Of a DNA stretch of 64,000 nt, positions 46,173-53,728 are shown one piece after another. Source of the stretch: Streptomyces sp. NBC_00178 (lineage in GTDB: Bacteria; Actinomycetota; Actinomycetes; Streptomycetales; Streptomycetaceae); the NCBI RefSeq assembly GCF_036206005.1, contig NZ_CP108143.1, forward strand, positions 2,418,001-2,482,000. Direction: 5' to 3'. Each line of letters opens with the position of its first letter. The stretch's first letter is position 1. The notes below the pieces were generated by a model. It was not told the origin of the DNA. It made no database searches and saw only the letters and a list, made by a program, of their open reading frames with translations. Position numbers and translations under genes: made by a program.

Positions 46173-47846
46173 GTGCACATGGGAGACGGCTCTTCCGTTA
46201 CCAGTGCCGAGCCCGTACGGTCCAAGTTCCTGACTCGAACGTGGAGCTTCGCTGTGCAGACACCTCGCCTCTCCGACGAGCGCCTCGTCGGAATCGCCCG
46301 TTGGGCCACCAGCCGGATGGCACGCCTCGACAACCCCGTCCTGGCGGAGCGCGTGCTGGGCATGGCGGGTCACCGCATCCAGGATCCGCGGACCAGGGCC
46401 GACGTGCTGGCCGAGGGCGCCGAGGCGAGGCTCGGACTGGGCTATCTGCCGCGCCATCTGACCCAGGCCTACGCGGCCGAGCTGGCGTGCGCCGACGAGC
46501 ACTACAAGGCGGGCCGGCGCAAGGCGGCCGCGGCCTCCGCCGCGAAGGCGCTGATCCTGGCCTTTCACAGGGTCGCGCACCTCGACGGCCTCACCTCGCC
46601 GCTCGCGACGGAGCCGGCCCGGTTCACCGCTCCGCTGCGCCGTAGCCGGACGCTACGAGCGCTGCGTGCGCCCCGCGGGCGTTCGGCTCCGGCGGCGGCA
46701 CCCCCTGCGGGCCGGTCGCTGCGCATGCTGTTCCTGCACAGTGGCAACGACAACTTCCTGCCCGCGGTCCTGGGGCGCTACCGGCAGCATCCGGACACCG
46801 AGGTCCGGGTCCTGAACACCGCCGCCGATCCGGTCACCGCCCCCCTCGCCAAGGGCATGGGCCGGATGATCGCGTCCGGCATCGGAGTGCCCTCCGCCTA
46901 CGCCGACCAGGCGGAGGAAGCCCTGCGTCCGCATCTGGACTGGGCCGATGTGGTCTTCGTCGACTGGTGCACGGCGGCGGCCGCCTTCCTGACGCTCGTC
47001 GATCCGGGCAGCGCCCGTGTGGTGGTCCGCCTGCACAGTTTCGAGGCATTCAGCTACTGGCCCCACCTGGTGGACTTCTCCCGTGTCGACGACCTCGTGT
47101 TCGTCAGCGAACACCTGCGCGATCTGGTCCTCAGCACCCTCCCCCGGTTGCGCGAGGCGCACGCTCCGGCCACACACGTCATCGACAACGCCGTCGACCT
47201 CACCCCGTTCGACCTGCCGAAGGATCCCGAGGCCCGCTTCACCCTGGGACTCGTCGGCATCGGTCAGGTCGCCAAGGACCCCCGCTGGGGCCTGGAGGTG
47301 CTGCGCATCCTCCGCCGGCAGGACGAGCGCTACCGACTGCACCTGGTCGGCGGCGGGATGAATCCGTCCGCCGGGCCGGCTCTCGCCCGCTATCACGCGG
47401 CTTACGTCGAGGAACTCACCCCGCTGGTGGCCGCCGGCGCCGTCCGCACGAGCGGGCAGACCGACGACGTCGCCGCCGAGCTGAAAGGTGTGGGCGTCAT
47501 ACTCAGCACCTCCGTCCGCGAGAGCTGGCACCTCGGCCTTGTGGAGGGAGCAGCGAGCGGTGCTGTCCCGGTGGTCCGGGACTGGCCGTTCTTCGCGGAC
47601 AAGCCGCACGGTGCCCACTCCCTCTTCCCCCGTGACTGGGTGGTTTCCACACCCCAGGAAGCCGCGGAGCGCATCCTCGCGGTGACCGGGTCCGAGGAGA
47701 CCTGGCTCGAGGAGGGGCACAAGGCCCGGAACGAAGCCCTCTCGCGCTGGGACTGGGACGTGGTGGGCCCCCGTTTCGACGCCCTGCTGCCGGAGAGGTC
47801 CCTCGACATCCCGGTCCAGCGCGGTGTGCGGACGAACGTGGAGTGA
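46173..47846 (+). CDS. GT4-type glycosyltransferase
   Basis: A 557-aa protein; the start ATG at 46173 (MHMGDGSSV) is tentative and an internal GTG near 46253 (VQTPRLSDER) is possible. Residues 30-160 are a helical domain of unknown role. Residues about 175-545 form a GT-B fold: SLRMLFLHSGNDNFL, VVRLHSFEAFSYWPHL, HVIDNAVDL, and ILSTSVRESWHLGLVEGAASGAVPVV, where the Glu-containing loop binds the nucleotide sugar. It is 85 bases after the WbpD-like gene. Sugar and acceptor are unknown; context suggests assembly of the diacetamido-uronic-acid glycan. Confidence 0.82.
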   Translation: MHMGDGSSVTSAEPVRSKFLTRTWSFAVQTPRLSDERLVGIARWATSRMARLDNPVLAERVLGMAGHRIQDPRTRADVLAEGAEARLGLGYLPRHLTQAYAAELACADEHYKAGRRKAAAASAAKALILAFHRVAHLDGLTSPLATEPARFTAPLRRSRTLRALRAPRGRSAPAAAPPAGRSLRMLFLHSGNDNFLPAVLGRYRQHPDTEVRVLNTAADPVTAPLAKGMGRMIASGIGVPSAYADQAEEALRPHLDWADVVFVDWCTAAAAFLTLVDPGSARVVVRLHSFEAFSYWPHLVDFSRVDDLVFVSEHLRDLVLSTLPRLREAHAPATHVIDNAVDLTPFDLPKDPEARFTLGLVGIGQVAKDPRWGLEVLRILRRQDERYRLHLVGGGMNPSAGPALARYHAAYVEELTPLVAAGAVRTSGQTDDVAAELKGVGVILSTSVRESWHLGLVEGAASGAVPVVRDWPFFADKPHGAHSLFPRDWVVSTPQEAAERILAVTGSEETWLEEGHKARNEALSRWDWDVVGPRFDALLPERSLDIPVQRGVRTNVE

Positions 47847-47900
47847 GCAGCCCGCGTCGCACTGCCCCAGGCCCCGGTCGAGGGCGCCGTGTCCGCTCCT

Positions 47901-47906
47901 TAGGAT
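47901..47906 (+). promoter_or_regulatory. -10-like box upstream of the acyltransferase
   Basis: TAGGAT in the 113-base gap before the acyltransferase gene; no clear -35. A small hairpin (GGCACC/GGTGCC, 47917-47935) follows in the presumed leader. Confidence 0.35.
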
Positions 47907-47959
47907 GTCCGGGCACGGCACCCCTCTGAGGTGCCCCGTACGAACCTGACGAGGCCGAC

Positions 47960-49132
47960 ATGCCCCAGACCGAGGTACAGGTGCCGAGCCGGCCGGCGGA
48001 GACCGCTCCATCACCGCGGGAGTCCGCCTCCAGGACTCCCGCCCCCCGCCTGCACGCCCTCGACGCACTGCGGGTCGTCGCGGCCCTCGCCGTGCTCGCC
48101 TTCCACTTCACCGGAGTGGATGCCGCGACGAAGGCCAACTGGGGCGAGAACCCGAAGGAGCTGTTCCCCTGGCTCTTCCCCGTGACCTCGTACGGTTCCT
48201 ACGGCGTTCAGCTCTTCTTCCTCATCAGTGGTTTCGTGATCTGCCTGTCCGCCTGGGACCGGACACCGGGACAGTTCGTACGGGCCCGGTTCCTCCGCCT
48301 GTTTCCCGCCTACTGGTTCTCGGCGGCCGCTGCCTTCGTGGTGTGGCGAACCCTGCCGGACGGTTCGCGCACCGGCCCCAGCATCAGTGAGTCGCTGACC
48401 AACCTGACCATGCTCCAGGTGCCGCTCTCGGCCCAGCACCTGGTGGGTGCGTACTGGACGCTGTGGGCCGAGCTCACCTTCTACCTGATCTTCCTGGTGG
48501 TGATCTGGAAGGGCCTCGACTACGCCCGTGTCAGCGTGTTCTGCTGGCTCTGGCTGCTCGCGAGTGTGCTGATCCAGCAGGAGGGCAACCATGTGCCCGT
48601 GGTCGGCATCTTCGCCCAGCCGCTCAACACCGCGCTCTTCGTCGGCGGCATCGCGATGTACCTGATGTACCGCTTCGGACCGGACCTCAAGCTGTGGGGG
48701 CTGCTCGCCGCGAGCTGGCTGGTCATGCAGAGCGACCTGGTCGAGCACGCCGACGGTCTGCGTCACGACCGGGGTATGGACCGGCAGCCCTACGTCGCGC
48801 TTGCGCTCGTGACCGTCTTCTACGTGCTCGTCCTGGCCGTCGCGCTCCACAAGCTCGACCGGATCCGCTGGAGTGGCTTCGCTGCTCTGGGCGCGCTCGT
48901 CTACCCCCTGTATCTGCTTCACGAGGAACTGGGATGGGCGTTGATCCGGACCCTGTACGGGCACCTGGGCGCCTGGTCCACGCTCCTGGTGACCACAGCG
49001 TGCATCGTGCTGGCCGCCTGGTTGCTGCACCGGCTGGTGGAGCGTCCGTCGCAGCGCTGGCTGCGCGCACGGCTGGAGCAGGAAGCCCGCCGCGCGGCGG
49101 CGAGGGATCGGGTGGACCGGTCGGGAGACTGA
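47960..49132 (+). CDS. Acyltransferase 3 family membrane protein (OafA-like)
   Basis: A 390-aa polytopic membrane protein from ATG 47960 with GAGG upstream. After about 30 disordered residues comes RLHALDALRVVAALAVLAFHF with the family's catalytic His, then about ten transmembrane helices. The GVQLFFLISGFVI and RARFLRLFPAYW segments are family hallmarks, and it ends in VERPSQRWLR. These enzymes O-acylate sugars of exported polysaccharides. A -10-like TAGGAT lies at 47901-47906. It is the last gene of the plus-strand group and is closed by a very long hairpin. Confidence 0.9.
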   Translation: MPQTEVQVPSRPAETAPSPRESASRTPAPRLHALDALRVVAALAVLAFHFTGVDAATKANWGENPKELFPWLFPVTSYGSYGVQLFFLISGFVICLSAWDRTPGQFVRARFLRLFPAYWFSAAAAFVVWRTLPDGSRTGPSISESLTNLTMLQVPLSAQHLVGAYWTLWAELTFYLIFLVVIWKGLDYARVSVFCWLWLLASVLIQQEGNHVPVVGIFAQPLNTALFVGGIAMYLMYRFGPDLKLWGLLAASWLVMQSDLVEHADGLRHDRGMDRQPYVALALVTVFYVLVLAVALHKLDRIRWSGFAALGALVYPLYLLHEELGWALIRTLYGHLGAWSTLLVTTACIVLAAWLLHRLVERPSQRWLRARLEQEARRAAARDRVDRSGD

Positions 49133-49143
49133 GCATGTCGTAA

Positions 49144-49203
49144 CGGCTCACGGCTGAGGCCCCCGACCCCCGTGCGGGGGTCGGGGGCCTCAGCCGTGAG
49201 CCG
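49144..49203. terminator. Perfect 28-bp inverted repeat between convergent operons
   Basis: Arms 49144-49171 and 49176-49203 are perfectly complementary with a GTGC loop. It lies between the acyltransferase stop (49132) and the dehydrogenase stop (49208), so it should stop transcription from both sides. Confidence 0.9.
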
Positions 49204-49207
49204 TCGG

Positions 49208-50491
49208 TCAGCCGCCGATGACGACGCGACGGACGCCCGCCCAGTTGGCCGGGTCCGTCGTGCGGCGCCCGTCGACCAGGACGCGGACGTCCGGCAGGTC
49301 GGAGGCGGCCAGTTCACGGTACTCGGAGTGATCCGCCTGGAGGATCGCGGCCGTGACGGCCTGGCCCTCGTGCGGCACGAGACCGTGCGCGGTCAGTTCG
49401 TCGGCGGTGTACATGGGGTCGGAGACGAACGGCACGGCGCCGCGCGCCTTGAGTGCCTCCACGACTCCGAAGACGCCGGAGAAGGCGGTCTCCTTGACAC
49501 CACCCCGGTAGGCGGCACCCAGCACCAGAACGCCGACGCCGTCCAGGTCGCCGTAGGCCGCGGCCAGCAGGTCGACCGAGTACTCCGGCATCGCGGCGTT
49601 GGCCTCGCGGGCCGAGCGCACGACGGTGGCCTCCGGGTCGTTCCACAGGTACATCCGCGGGTAGATCGGGATGCAGTGGCCGCCGACGGCGATGCCCGGC
49701 TGGTGGATGTGGCTGTAGGGCTGGCTGTTGCAGGCCTCGATGACCTTCTTGACGTCGATGTCGTTCTTGTCGGCGAACCGGGCGAACTGGTTGGCCAGAC
49801 CGATGTTGACGTCGCGGTAGGTGGTCTCGGCGAGTTTGGCGAGCTCGGAGGCCTCCGCCGTGCCGAGGTCCCAGACTCCGTTGGGGCGCGCCAGGTCCTC
49901 ACGGTCGTCGAAGTCGAGCACTGCCTCGTAGAACTCCACGCCCCGCTGCGAGGACGCCTCGTCGATACCGCCGACGAGCTTGGGGTAACGGCGCAGGTCG
50001 GCGAAGACACGGCCGGTCAGCACACGCTCGGGCGAGAAGACGAGGTGGAAGTCGCGTCCCGGTGTCAGGCCCGACCCCTCGGCGAGCATCGGCGCCCAGC
50101 GGGTGCGCGTGGTACCGACCGGCAGCGTGGTCTCGTAGCTGACGAGAGTGCCGGGCTTGAGGCCTGCGGCGATGGCCTTCGTCGCCGCGTCCATCCACCC
50201 GAAGTCCGGGGTGCCCTCGGCGTCCACGAACAGCGGGACCACCACGACCACGGCGTCGGAGGCGGCAACGGCCGCGGTGGTGTCCGTCGTCGCGGACAGC
50301 AGGCCGGCGCCGACGGTCTCCTTGAGCTTGACGTCCAGGTCGTGCTCGCCGGGGAACGGCTCGGTGGCCGCGTTGACCAGCTCGACGACCTTCTCGTTGA
50401 CGTCCGCCCCGATGACCTTGTGGCCCTTGGCTGCGAACTGCACGGCGAGCGGAAGGCCGATCTTGCCGAGTGCGACTACACAGATGTTCAT
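49208..50491 (-). CDS. UDP-N-acetylhexosamine 6-dehydrogenase (WbpA/WecC-like)
   Basis: A 427-aa nucleotide-sugar dehydrogenase from ATG 50491, overlapping the stop of the preceding GT2 by four bases (ATGA). The NAD loop reads VVALGKIGLPLA, with Ala in place of the usual first Gly. Further landmarks are FSPERVLTG, the acid/Lys region ELAKLAETTYRDVNIGLANQ, the catalytic Cys in GGHCIPIYP, and GAAYRGGVKE. The enzyme oxidises UDP-HexNAc twice to the uronic acid. With WbpB-, WbpE- and WbpD-like neighbours, UDP-GlcNAcA is the likely product, though a ManNAcA dehydrogenase cannot be excluded. Confidence 0.9.
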   Translation of the reverse strand: MNICVVALGKIGLPLAVQFAAKGHKVIGADVNEKVVELVNAATEPFPGEHDLDVKLKETVGAGLLSATTDTTAAVAASDAVVVVVPLFVDAEGTPDFGWMDAATKAIAAGLKPGTLVSYETTLPVGTTRTRWAPMLAEGSGLTPGRDFHLVFSPERVLTGRVFADLRRYPKLVGGIDEASSQRGVEFYEAVLDFDDREDLARPNGVWDLGTAEASELAKLAETTYRDVNIGLANQFARFADKNDIDVKKVIEACNSQPYSHIHQPGIAVGGHCIPIYPRMYLWNDPEATVVRSAREANAAMPEYSVDLLAAAYGDLDGVGVLVLGAAYRGGVKETAFSGVFGVVEALKARGAVPFVSDPMYTADELTAHGLVPHEGQAVTAAILQADHSEYRELAASDLPDVRVLVDGRRTTDPANWAGVRRVVIGG

Positions 50492-52119
50492 CGGATTACT
50501 TTCCTCTTCAGCCTGGACAGCATGTGGCGCAGCCGCTTGCCCGCGCCGGGTTCGATGTCCCACAGCGGCGCCGTCGTGATCACGAGCCGGCCCTTGGGAT
50601 TCTGGTTGGCCGCGACCCTGTACGGGACGGCCTGCCGCCAGCGACGGGCCAGAGGCAGCGGCATTCCGCCGGTCTTCACCGGGATCTCGTACGTGGAGCC
50701 CGCGACGTCCACATACACCCTGACGCCGAGCTTCGACTTCACGGCATGGACCGGCACCCGGCCCCGCAGCGTCGTCGCCCGGCCGTCCTCGGTGGTCTCG
50801 TACGTGAAGCTTCCCGCGGTGGGGGGCAGTTCATGCCCGGCCTGGAGTCGGCGTGCACCGGGCTTGTCGGCGCTCTTGGGCATGGCACCCTGCGCGAGTC
50901 GCACAGCCAGGGAACCGGTGTCTCCCAGGACACCGACCCTGGCCGTGAGCAGGAGGTGCAGGTCGTCACCTGTCTGGTCCCAGTCCGCGGCCACGAGCTT
51001 GGTGCCCTGGGCCAGCCTTCCGGGCACCGCCTCACCGACCAGCTCGAAGACGCGGTCGGGAAGGCCGAGGGCGTCGTCACGGAAGCCGGGGTACAGCGCG
51101 AAGGCCCGGCCGCCTTCCAGATGGAAGGGCGGGGCCCCGTGCTCCGCCTCCCCGGTGACGGCCCGGACCAGCGTGTCGACCGCGCCCGCCTGCGCGAGAC
51201 AGATGCGGACGCGCCGCTTGACGTCCAGGGAGTCCCGCAGAGCGTCGGTCATGTACTCGTCCGCGAGCGCGGCGATGCCCGCGCAGACCTGCCTCCGGGT
51301 ATCGGCGTCGAGCCTGGGGAAGTCGTCCTGGACCAGCTTAGCGAGCTCCCACGTGAAATGCCGTTTGAAGAGCGCGTCCCGATCAGGTCCCGCTTCCACG
51401 AGTGAGGCCGCGTGATTCATGATCGCTGCGGTGCAGCGCAGCCGGGACAGGTGGTCGGCCCGGTAGGTGATATTGCTCGCGTCACCGCGCTTGACGGCGT
51501 AGTAGAACGTGTAGTCCGAGAGGACCGAGATCTTCCGAGCGCGAACGCACGCTTCTATGGTGAAGGGCTGGTCGCTGCCCACCGGCAGGTCCTCCGGAAA
51601 GCGCAGCCCGTGCTTCTCGACCAGGTCGCGGCGGAAGAGCTTGGTGTTCGCCAGCGTGAACGGCAGGCTGGAACTGTAGAGGCTGATGTCCGGGTCGTTC
51701 TTCGTGTACAGCTTCTGGTGCACGTAACGGCCGTTGGTGCCGACCATCTTGCCGATGACGACATCGGACTCGTGCTCGTCCGCATATCCCACCATGCGGG
51801 CGAGTGCTTCCTCGCCGAGGTAGTCGTCGGACCCGATGAAGTACACGAAGCGCCCCGTGGCCAACTCCAGCGCCCTGTTGCTGGGCGCGGCAGGGCCACC
51901 GGAGTTGGCCTGGTGGAGGACCTTGACCGTGCCGGGGTATCGCGCGGCGAACCGGTCGAGCTCGGCACCGCTCTCGTCCGTCGACCCGTCGTCGACAGCC
52001 ACGATCTCGAGCCTGTCCAGACCGATGCTCTGCCCGACGAGTGAGTTCAGGCATTCGGTCAGGTAGGGCATCGTGTTGTAGACCGCGACAATCACACTGA
52101 CGTCAGGAGCCGTCGTCAT
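50488..52119 (-). CDS. Family 2 glycosyltransferase with C-terminal accessory domain
   Basis: A 543-aa protein from ATG 52119. Residues 1-230 are GT-A: VSVIVAVYNTMPYLTECLNS, IVAVDDGSTDES, and FIGSDDYLGEEAL with the metal-binding acid residues. Residues 230-330 are helical, and 330-543 are a beta-rich domain (YTFYYAVKRG precedes, then LRGRVPVHAVKSKLGVRVYVDV) like those fused to TagF polymerases. Both ends overlap neighbours by four bases, so it is in a tight operon with the GT4 gene and the dehydrogenase. It may prime or extend a teichoic-acid-like chain; the substrate is unknown. Confidence 0.87.
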   Translation of the reverse strand: MTTAPDVSVIVAVYNTMPYLTECLNSLVGQSIGLDRLEIVAVDDGSTDESGAELDRFAARYPGTVKVLHQANSGGPAAPSNRALELATGRFVYFIGSDDYLGEEALARMVGYADEHESDVVIGKMVGTNGRYVHQKLYTKNDPDISLYSSSLPFTLANTKLFRRDLVEKHGLRFPEDLPVGSDQPFTIEACVRARKISVLSDYTFYYAVKRGDASNITYRADHLSRLRCTAAIMNHAASLVEAGPDRDALFKRHFTWELAKLVQDDFPRLDADTRRQVCAGIAALADEYMTDALRDSLDVKRRVRICLAQAGAVDTLVRAVTGEAEHGAPPFHLEGGRAFALYPGFRDDALGLPDRVFELVGEAVPGRLAQGTKLVAADWDQTGDDLHLLLTARVGVLGDTGSLAVRLAQGAMPKSADKPGARRLQAGHELPPTAGSFTYETTEDGRATTLRGRVPVHAVKSKLGVRVYVDVAGSTYEIPVKTGGMPLPLARRWRQAVPYRVAANQNPKGRLVITTAPLWDIEPGAGKRLRHMLSRLKRKVIR

Positions 52120-53705
52120 CGTCTGTCATCCGCCTTCTCGCGGTCGGGAAGCAGGTTGGAGTAGAGCCCGTCGAGCACCTCGGCCTGCGCTTCCCAGGTC
52201 CAGGTGTCGAGCAGTCCGGGCTTGTCGTACGCGGCCTTGTAGCGCTCCGGATCGGCAAGCACCTTCTTGATCGCCGCGGCGAGGCCGGAGATGTCCTCGG
52301 CCTTGCAGACCTCGCCCTGACCGGTCGAACGCGTCACCTCGGACATGGTCTTGACATCGCTCACGACCAGCGGGAGCCGGGCGTGCGAGTACTCGAAGAA
52401 CTTGGTGATCAGTGCGATCTCGTGGTTCGGCCAGTGGTGGATCGGGATGCACCCGGCGTCAGCCGCGGACAGGAACGGCACGACCTGCCAGTGCGGTACG
52501 TAGGGAACGGCGTGCAGACGGTCTCCCGCTCCCAGTTCGTCGGCCCGCGCCAGCAGGCCCTTTATGTAGGCCGCGGCCGGATTCGGCACGACGAAAGCCA
52601 TGTGCACGCCGTCGAGCTGAGGCAGAGCCTCGACCATGTCACCGAGACCACGCTGCGGACCGGGCGATCCGCTGTAGACCACCAGGGGGACGTCCGGACC
52701 GATGCCGCACAGCTCGCGCAGGTCGGGCATCGGCTCGGCGGCGTCGGCCGCCGCGCTCCGCTCGACGGGCCTGTCGGGCGCGTTGAGCACGACCGTGGGC
52801 TGCTCGGCGAGCGAGTGCCGCTCGCGCAGCAGATCGGCGAGGCCTTCGGAAACGGTTACGACGGCGTCGGCGTAGGGGGCGTACTCGCTCTCGTGGGCCG
52901 TGTTGCCCGGAATCCAGTGCGCGTTGTCCTCCCAGGGCCTGACACCGGGCAGGAACTCATGGGCGTCCCAGACCAGCTTGACCTGACGGCCGGCAGCTCT
53001 GGCGCGGACGGCGGCGCGAGCGCCGACGCCCAGCATCCTGAAGTCGTTGGCGTGGATGAGATCCGGCTTGAGCGCGTCGATCTCCTTGCCGTAGGTCAAC
53101 TCGTAGTCCCACAGCGCGGGTTCCAGTCTGCGCCACGCCCGCTTCCCCTTGGTCGCCTTCCAGGTCGCGGTGAAGGCGCGGTCCAGAGGACCCTGTAGCC
53201 TGCGGCCGGCCTTCTGCGCCTCCGTGGACTGGCGGGACCGAAGCTCGATCCAGCGCTGCATCACCTTCGAGGCGGGGCCTGCCAGTGCCAGACGCGCCTT
53301 CTCGGCCTTGCGGAAGCCCGGCTTGCCGACCGCCTCCGGAACCACCTTGAGCGCGGCACGGCGAGTCGCGACATCGGCACGCCACGCCTTGGCCCACTGC
53401 CGGCGGTAGGAGCCGAGCGGGCCGGGCGGATAGGCCAGCGGGCGACGGAACAGCGAGCGATGCCGCTCGGCATGACGCTTCGCCAGCGGGGTCTTCAGCG
53501 GCAGCAGGCGGACATCGGCGTCCCCGAGCTTCCAGCTGCGCCCGCTGCCCGAGCGCACCAGGCCGAGCAGGGTCACGTCCCAGCCGGCCGCGGCCATCGA
53601 CTCCGCGGCCTTCTGTACCCGTGAATCACCTTCGACCTTGTTGTCGACGAGCATGACGACCCGGCCCCTGCGGGGCCGGCCGATGCCGACTTCCTGCGTG
53701 TCCAT
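52116..53705 (-). CDS. GT4-type glycosyltransferase
   Basis: A 529-aa protein from ATG 53705, chosen because AAAGG lies eight bases upstream; the frame is open to 53765. The GT-B N-domain begins VVMLVDNKVEGDSRVQKAAES; a long basic insertion covers about 85-210; DLIHANDFRMLGVGARAA is a typical acceptor-domain stretch; the donor domain has VVYSGSPGPQRGLGDMVEAL and KFFEYSHARLPLVVSD. It is clearly paralogous to the N-terminal half of the next gene upstream (53729-56317). It is cytosolic and basic, so probably peripheral to the membrane. Sugar specificity is unknown. Confidence 0.86.
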   Translation of the reverse strand: MDTQEVGIGRPRRGRVVMLVDNKVEGDSRVQKAAESMAAAGWDVTLLGLVRSGSGRSWKLGDADVRLLPLKTPLAKRHAERHRSLFRRPLAYPPGPLGSYRRQWAKAWRADVATRRAALKVVPEAVGKPGFRKAEKARLALAGPASKVMQRWIELRSRQSTEAQKAGRRLQGPLDRAFTATWKATKGKRAWRRLEPALWDYELTYGKEIDALKPDLIHANDFRMLGVGARAAVRARAAGRQVKLVWDAHEFLPGVRPWEDNAHWIPGNTAHESEYAPYADAVVTVSEGLADLLRERHSLAEQPTVVLNAPDRPVERSAAADAAEPMPDLRELCGIGPDVPLVVYSGSPGPQRGLGDMVEALPQLDGVHMAFVVPNPAAAYIKGLLARADELGAGDRLHAVPYVPHWQVVPFLSAADAGCIPIHHWPNHEIALITKFFEYSHARLPLVVSDVKTMSEVTRSTGQGEVCKAEDISGLAAAIKKVLADPERYKAAYDKPGLLDTWTWEAQAEVLDGLYSNLLPDREKADDRR

Positions 53706-53728
53706 GAACAACCTTTCCCCCGGACGCG